NCBI GenBank assembly: GCA_021613375.1
Contig: CM038717.1
Coordinates: 37,582,699 to 37,646,698, forward strand
DNA length: 64,000 nucleotides
DNA from: Megaleporinus macrocephalus
Lineage: Eukaryota; Chordata; Actinopteri; Characiformes; Anostomidae
Direction: 5' to 3'
Both the position numbers and the translations under genes were made by a program. Numbering within the stretch: the stretch's first letter is position 1; every line of letters begins with the position of its first letter. Below the pieces are notes generated by a model. That model did no database searches, was not told the origin of the DNA, and saw only the letters and a program-made list of their open reading frames with translations. Shown in pieces: positions 57,959 through 64,000 of the stretch.

Positions 57959-58696
57959 TCAGAGTAAAACTGCTCTGTGATGTATAGGAAAATATTCAAT
58001 TTACATTTATGTTACATATGTAACTAAATATGGATTATTAATATTAAGACAATACATGTTCAGAACAAAACAAGCTCTGTCAACTTTCTGTGACACTCAT
58101 TTAGCAGAGAGTTGCAGTACTCAGGAAGCATGGGTTCATTAATCTTAATGTTAAGGTATCGTCTGATTTTAATGTTACGTTTTCTGATAATGATAATAAT
58201 AATAATAATAATAATACATAACAACAACATCGACTTTACTTGTGGAACACTTTTTCACACTCAATGTGCTTCACAGACCTTTTGATTTCAACAGTAATAG
58301 AACAACAAGATGACAATAGTTTACATTTAAACAATAAGTTGTCACTCTGGTAAAAAAAAAATACAGATCAACATAATGTCAAAATGAGGTTAATGAGTTG
58401 TATGTGAAGACAAAGTATTCAACCTTTTGATATAATAACATTGTTATCAAAATCAAAACAACATCCAGCAAAATAAGAAAACTTCATAAAAGTCTTCATT
58501 AAAACAATGGTGCATAAAAATGAGGTTATTACTGTGTAAAATGTTTGAAAATAAAAATACTCAGGCGTAATAACCCTAACAACACATAAATAGAAGTCCA
58601 TAAGCATCACATTTCCTAAAAAGCAAACAAAGAATTTAAAGCAGATTAAACAAGAGTTCTTCATTCTAAACTAAAAGCTGTGTAGAGCACTCTACA
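57959..58696. other. 3' flank of the cassette gene
   Basis: AT-rich, with a short (AAT)n run near 58192-58216. The first few hundred bases left of 58697 may be the 3' UTR. No protein is supported for the minus frame at 58419-58664. Confidence 0.4.
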
Positions 58697-60726
58697 TTAC
58701 TCATTTGGATTCACGCTATCTTTTGCTTTCTGCAGTCCTCTAGCATCCAGCAACGGCATAGTGTCAGGCTCGATCTGTGAAGAGAACAGGTTGAGGATGA
58801 GGATATCTAGATGTTCTTTAATGCAGCAATGAAATACAATGATGTGCTATACAGATGTACTATACTGATGTATTATAATGGTGTATTATACTGATGTACT
58901 GTAGTGATGTACTATACTGATGTATTATAATGGTGTATTACACTGATGTATTGTAGTGATGTACTATACGGATGTATTATAATGGTGTATTATACTGATG
59001 TACTGTAGTTGATGTACTAGTACTGATGTATTATACTTGGTGTATTATACTGATGTACTGTAGTGATGTACTATACTGATGTATTATAATGGTGTATCAT
59101 ACTGATGGTACTGTAGTGATGTACTATATACTGATGTATTATAATGGTGTATTATACTGATGTACTGTAGTGATGTACTATACTGATGTATTATATTGGT
59201 GTATTTTACAGATGTACTGTAGTGATGTACTATACTTATGTATTATAATGGTGTATTATATTGATGTACTGTAGTGATGTACTATACTGATGTATTATAA
59301 TGGTGTATTGTAGTGATGTACTGTAGTGATGTACTATACTGATGTATTATAATGGTGTATCATACTGATGTACTGTAGTGATGTACTATACTGATGTATT
59401 ATAATGGTGTATTATACTGATGTATTGTAGTGATGTATTATACTGATGTATTATAATGGTGTATTATACTGATGTACTGTAGTGATGTACTATACTGATG
59501 TATTATAATGGTGTATTATACTGATGTACTGTAATGATGTACTATACTGATGTATTATAATGGTGTATTATACTGATGTACTATAGTGATGTACTATACT
59601 GATGTATTATAATGGTGTATTATACTGATGTACTGTAGTGAGGTACTATACTGATGTATTATAATGGTGTATTATATTGATGTACTGTAGTGATGTACTA
59701 TACTGACGTATTATAATTGTGTATTATACTGATGTACTATAGTGATGTACTATACTGATGTATTATAATGGTGTATTATACTGATGTACTATAGTGATGT
59801 ACTATACTGATGTATTATAATGGTGTATCATACTGATGTACTGTAGTGATGTACTATACTGATGTATTATAATGGTGTATCATACTGATGTACTGTAGTG
59901 ATGTACTATACTGATGTATTATAATGGTGTATCATACTGATGTATTGTAGTGATGTACTATACTGATGTATTATAATGGTGTATTATACTGATGTACTGT
60001 AGTGATGTACTATACTGTATTATAATGGTGTATTATACTGATGTACTGTAGTGATGTACTATACTGATGTATTATAATGGTGTATTATACTGATGTACTA
60101 TAGTGATGTACTATACTGATGTATTATAATGGTGTATTATACTGATGTACTGTAGTGATGTACTATACTGATGTATTATAATGGTGTATTATACTGATGT
60201 ACTGTAGTGATGTACTATACTGATGTACTATAATGGTGTATTATACTGATGTACTGTAGTGATGTAGATTAACTGGAATTTTTTATTTTGTATAAAGCCA
60301 GTCTTTTGCTTCCTCGTTAGGCAAAATGAAGAAAACCAGCATTAAGGTTTTGACCAGCAGAGTAAGTTAATCTTTAGTAAGTATCAATTGCAGTGGGATC
60401 AGACTCTCTCCAGTTCATTTACCAATTACAGAGTTATCTAAAAGTTTGATGATATCTGAATTTACTTGTGTAGATGTCTGTTCTTCTCTGTTTTCCTGCA
60501 GAGTCTCAGCGGTGTCCTGCTCTGTCTCAGCCTGTGAGGAGAATTGTTTGTTCATGAGGATATCTAGTTTGATTGCAGTGTGATCAGACTCTCATCGCTG
60601 ATTAGTATATGTATATCATCTGTAGTTTATCTAAAAACAGAATGAGACGTCTATATTTACATGTGTAGATGTCTGCTGTATTCTGCTTTCCTGCAATGTC
60701 CCATCAGTGTCCTGCTCCACTTCGGC
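58697..60726 (-). CDS. 3' end of an unrecognised gene with 66-nt cassette exons
   Basis: Three exons in gene order: 60661-60726 (66 nt), 60466-60531 (66 nt) and 58697-58774 (78 nt including TAA). All have phase-0 borders (CTCACAG/ or CTTCACAG/ acceptors, GTAAAT donors). They encode AEVEQDTDGTLQESRIQQ-TSTH, AETEQDTAETLQENREEQ-TSTQ and IEPDTMPLLDARGLQKAKDS-VNPNE. The two 22-residue cassettes are clear paralogs; the last exon starts with a related IEPDT. The sequence is acidic, Gln/Thr-rich and probably disordered. Further cassettes to the right are frame-broken, and earlier exons lie beyond the window, so the function is unknown. Equal length, phase and matching splice sites are the evidence; no homologue is claimed. 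Confidence 0.5.
58830..60262. repeat. 52-bp minisatellite array 1
   Basis: About 27 units of GATGTACTGTAGTGATGTAC, TATACTGATGTATTATAATG and GTGTATTATACT. It sits in the intron between the last exon and the first cassette. Scattered 1-2-bp indels (e.g. near 59010-59110) interrupt an otherwise uniform array. Confidence 0.95.
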
Positions 60727-60833
60727 CTGTGAGGAGAATAGTTTGATGATGAGGATATCTAGTTGTTCACCACTGCAGTGCTGTACTAATGTAGGTAACC
60801 ATAGTTTTTCTGTAAAGTATCGATGAACAGTGT

Positions 60834-60837
<4 letters not shown>

Positions 60838-60908
<71 letters not shown>
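60838..60908. repeat. (TA)n microsatellite
   Basis: Pure TA run. The duplicate copy at about 63352-63365 has only a few units, so length differs strongly between duplicates. Confidence 0.95.
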
Positions 60909-60912
<4 letters not shown>

Positions 60913-61360
60913 ATCAATATAATACACAATTGTAGTGCTGTACTATAGTGATGTATTATACTAATGTACTATAGTTAGTACATTAGTTAGTACATTGGAG
61001 TGTTCTGCCTCACAATATGAAGAAAATCGCTTGATCATGAGGATATGTAGTTGTTCTTTCATTGGCAGTGTTGTACTAAACTTATATACTTCACTGATGT
61101 CTTACTTTACTGTTTACTAATGTTCTATAGTAGTGCACTATGCTGATGTATTATACTGATGTACTATATTTATGTATACTTTTACTGTGTTGTGTTTGTA
61201 TAAAGCCAGTGTTTGCTTCCTTGTTAAGCAAAATAAAGAAGACCAACTAAGGTTTTTAACCAGCAAAGCATTGATTGAAGTGTGATCAGACTCTCACAGC
61301 TGATTGATAACTGTATTTATTTTTGAATATCACAGTTATCTAAAATTTGATGATATCTGT

Positions 61361-61415
61361 ATTCTCTGCTTTTCTGCAGCGTCCCAGCTGTGGCATTATC
61401 TATTAAGAGTAAAAT
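61361..61415 (-). pseudogene. Decayed cassette exon
   Basis: After a minus-strand ACAG, 'ctgggacgctgcagaaaagc' resembles the middle of the 66-nt cassettes (GACTCTGCAGGAAAACAG), but the first part is lost and the frame stops quickly. A duplicate is near 63810-63845. Confidence 0.4.
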
Positions 61416-61489
61416 TAACCATGGGAATATCTGGCCATTCTCCACCGCTGTGCTGTACTATAATAATGTACAATGATGCACTATAATGA

Positions 61490-62575
61490 TGTATTATGCT
61501 GACGTATTGTATTAATGTACTACAATGTGATGTACTATACTGATGTATTATAATGGTGTATTATATTGATGTACTATAGTGATGTACTATACTGATGTAT
61601 TATAATGGTGTATTATATTGATTTACTGTAGTGATGTACTATACTGATGTATTATAATGGTGTATTATATTGATGTACTGTAGTGATGTACTATACTGAT
61701 GTATTATAATGGTGTATTATACTGATGTACTATAGTGATGTACTATACTAATGTATTATAATGGTGTATTATACTGATGTACTGTAGTGATGTACTGTAC
61801 TGATGTATTATAATGGTGTATTATACTGATGTACTATAGTGATGTACTATACTGATGTATTATAATTGTGTATTATACTGATGTACTATAGTGATGTACT
61901 ATACTGATGTATTAAATTGGTGTATTATACTGATGTACTATAGTGATGTACTATACTGATGTATTATAATGGTGTATTATACTGATGTACTGTAGTGATG
62001 TACTGTACTGATGTATTATTATGGTGTTTCATACTGATGTACTGTAGTGATGTACTATACTGATGTATTATAATGGTGTATTATACTGATGTACTGTAGT
62101 GATGTACTATACTGATGTATTATTATGGTGTATCATACTGATGTACTGTAGTGATGTACTATACTGATGTATTATAATGGTGTATTATACTGATGTACTG
62201 TAGTGATGTACTATACTGATGTATTATAATGGTGTAATATACTGATGTACAGTAGTGATGTACTATACTGATTATTATAATGGTGTATTATACTGATGTA
62301 CTGTAGTGATGTACTATACTGATGTATTATAATGGTGTATTATACTGATGTACTATAGTGATGTACTATACTGATGTATTATAATGGTGTATTATACTGA
62401 TGTGACTGTAGTGATGTACTATATACTGATGTATTATAATGGTGTATTATACTGATGTACTGTAGTGATTGTACTATAGCTGATGTATTATAATGGTGTA
62501 TTATACTGATGTACTGTAGTGATGTACTATACTGATGTACTATAATGGTGTATTATACTGATGTACTGTAGTGAT
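61490..62575. repeat. 52-bp minisatellite array 2
   Basis: Same unit as array 1, about 20 copies, with more single-base indels (e.g. 'gatgtgactgtag', 'gattgtactatagc'). Confidence 0.95.
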
Positions 62576-62780
62576 GTAGATTAACTGGATTTTTTTATTT
62601 TGTATAAAGCCAGTCTTTTGCTTCCTCGTTAGGCAAAATGAAGAAAACCAGCATTAAGGTTTTGACCAGCAGAGTAAGTTAATCTTTAGTAAAGTATCAA
62701 TTGGCAGTGGGATCAGACTCTCTCCAGTTCATTTACCAATTACAGAGTTATCTAAAAAGTTTGATGATATCTGAATTTAC

Positions 62781-62850
62781 TTGTGTAGATGTCTGTTCTT
62801 CTCTGTATTTCCTGCAGAGTCTCAGCGGTGTCCTGCTCTGTCTGGCTCGG
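62781..62850 (-). pseudogene. Cassette exon copy, 70 nt, frame-shifted
   Basis: The counterpart of 60466-60531, between CTCACAG and GTAAAT but 70 nt long. It contains TEQDTAETLQE, so the homology is certain. It is either decayed or mis-assembled. Confidence 0.55.
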
Positions 62851-62979
62851 CTGTGAGGAGAATTGTTTTTCATGAGGATATCTAGTTTGATTGCAGTGTG
62901 ATCAGACTCTCATCGCTGATTAGTATAATGTATATCATCTGTAGTTTATCTAAAAACAGAATGTGATGTCTATATTTAC

Positions 62980-63046
62980 ATGTGTAGATGTCTGCTCTTC
63001 TCTTGCTTTCCTGCTGAGTCCCAGCAGTATCCTGCTCTGCCTTTGC
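62980..63046 (-). pseudogene. Extra cassette exon copy, 67 nt
   Basis: Reads AKAEQDTAGTQQESKRRADI, with a GTACAG acceptor and GTAAAT donor, but is one base too long for phase 0. It has no counterpart in duplication unit 1. Confidence 0.5.
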
Positions 63047-63176
63047 CTGTACGGAGAATAGTTTTATTATGAGGATATCTAGTTTGATTGCAGTGTGAGC
63101 AGACGCTTGCAGCTGATTAGTACATGTATATCCTCTGTAGTTTATCTAAAAACAGAATGAGACGTCCTATATTTAC

Positions 63177-63243
63177 ATGTGTAGAGAGCCTGCTGTATTC
63201 TGCTTCCCTGCAATGTCCCATCAGTGTCCTGCTCCACTTCGGC
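63177..63243 (-). pseudogene. Cassette exon copy, 67 nt
   Basis: The counterpart of 60661-60726: AEVEQDTDGTLQGSRIQQ, then shifted by one inserted base ('gtagagagcctgctg' where unit 1 has 'gtagatgtctgctg'). Confidence 0.55.
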
Positions 63244-63899
63244 CTGTGAAGAGAATAGTTTGATGATGAGGATATCTAGTTGTTCACCACTGCAGTGCTG
63301 TACTAATGTAGGTAACCATAGTTTTTCTGTAAAGTATCGATGAACAGTGTTGATATATATATATAGTACATCAATATAATACACAATTGTAGTGCTGTAC
63401 TATAGTGATGTATTATACTAATGTACTATAGTTAGTACATTAGTTAGTACATTGGAGTATTCTGCCTCACAATATGAAGAAAATCGCTTGATCATGAGGA
63501 TATGTAGTTGTTCTTTATTGCAGTGTTGTACTAAACTTATATACTTCACTGATGTCTACTTTACTGTTTACTAATGTTCTATAGTAGTGCACTATGCTGA
63601 TGTATTATACTGATGTACTATATTTATGTATACTTTTCTGTGTTGTGTTTGTATAAAGCCAGTGTTTGCTTCCTTGTTAAGCAAAATAAAGAAGACCAAC
63701 TAAGGTTTTTAACTAGCAAAGCATTGATTGAAGTGTGATCAGACTCTCACATCAGATTGATAACTGTATTCATTTTTGAATATCAGAGTTATCTAAAATT
63801 TGATGATATCTGTATTCTCTGCTTTTCTGCTGCGTCCCAGCTGTGCATTGATCTAATGATAAAATTAAACCATGGGAATATCTGGTCATTCTCCACCGC

Positions 63900-64000
63900 T
63901 GTGCTGTACTATAATAATGTACAATGATACACTATAATGATGTATTATGCTGACGTATTGTATTAATGTACTACAATGTGATATACTATACTGATGTATT
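63900..64000. repeat. Start of 52-bp array 3
   Basis: Repeats the opening of array 2 (61450-61550) and runs to the window edge, so at least a third array follows. Confidence 0.8.

Larger units (their letters stand above)
60262..63950. repeat. ~2.3-2.45-kb tandem duplication (unit boundaries near 60262 and 62573)
   Basis: Unit 1 (60262-62572) and unit 2 (62573 onwards) share 'gatgtagattaactgg', 'ttaggcaaaatgaagaaaac', the cassette exons, the TA tract, 'cagtgtttgcttccttgtta' and the start of the next 52-bp array (61441 versus 63892). The offset grows from 2312 to 2451 bp because unit 2 has one extra cassette block but a shorter TA run. Confidence 0.9.

Noticed and set aside
60631..60927. 98-aa minus-strand ORF beginning with YIYIYI repeats
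   Set aside because: The N-terminal half is the (TA)n tract; only the cassette exon 60661-60726 within it is supported by splice sites.

Overview
The window looks like a stretch of a repeat-rich teleost fish chromosome. Genes are split by GT-AG introns. There are several Tc1/mariner elements with TA target duplications, jockey/L2/Rex1-type LINE fragments, tRNA-derived SINE heads, the common fish '...GGATGGATGG' repeat, and a very large minisatellite load. I see no prokaryotic or phage gene organisation, no rRNA and no intact tRNA gene. The species cannot be fixed from this sequence.

Region 1 (1-17.7 kb) is a tandem cluster of trypsin-fold pseudoproteases. The last exon of one copy lies at 396-536. 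A complete five-exon copy runs from 5139 to 13146 (266 aa) with all three catalytic residues replaced. A decayed inverted copy lies at about 16.7-17.6 kb. The flanks of the first two copies are a segmental duplication (about 0.34-3.3 kb versus 12.95-14.05 kb). After the duplication one copy received a 1.4-kb TIR element carrying a 46-bp minisatellite, and the other is followed by a nearly intact Tc1 element (14086-15710) broken by two stop codons.

Region 2 (17.7-28.2 kb) is mostly repeats: a 180-bp higher-order minisatellite, a CCAA-rich array, a LINE 3' end, a CT tract, and two adjoining 24-bp minisatellites that stay open on both strands.

Region 3 (28.3-49.8 kb) has three minus-strand genes. 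Two are two-exon CALHM/FAM26-like four-transmembrane genes (28320-30540 and 47499-49804) that lack the usual long cytosolic domain and carry short cysteine-rich tails. One tail is a tetrapeptide-repeat array; the other ends in sequence taken from an interspersed repeat. Between them is an eight-exon gene of unknown function (33676-44066, 572 aa) built from repeated exon modules, with introns largely made of minisatellites. A plus-strand pair of 108-nt relic exons lies at 31.7-32.3 kb.

Region 4 (50-64 kb) holds LINE fragments, a 69-bp GC-rich minisatellite, and the 3' end of another minus-strand gene (58697 to beyond the window) that uses 66-nt phase-0 cassette exons. The cassettes sit between 52-bp arrays in a roughly 2.3-2.45-kb tandem duplication. 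The distal copy is full of small indels that could be decay or assembly error.

A common theme is paralogous exon and gene duplication with minisatellites filling the introns. The genes show no visible shared pathway. Exon joins were inferred by eye from splice motifs and reading phase, without transcript evidence.
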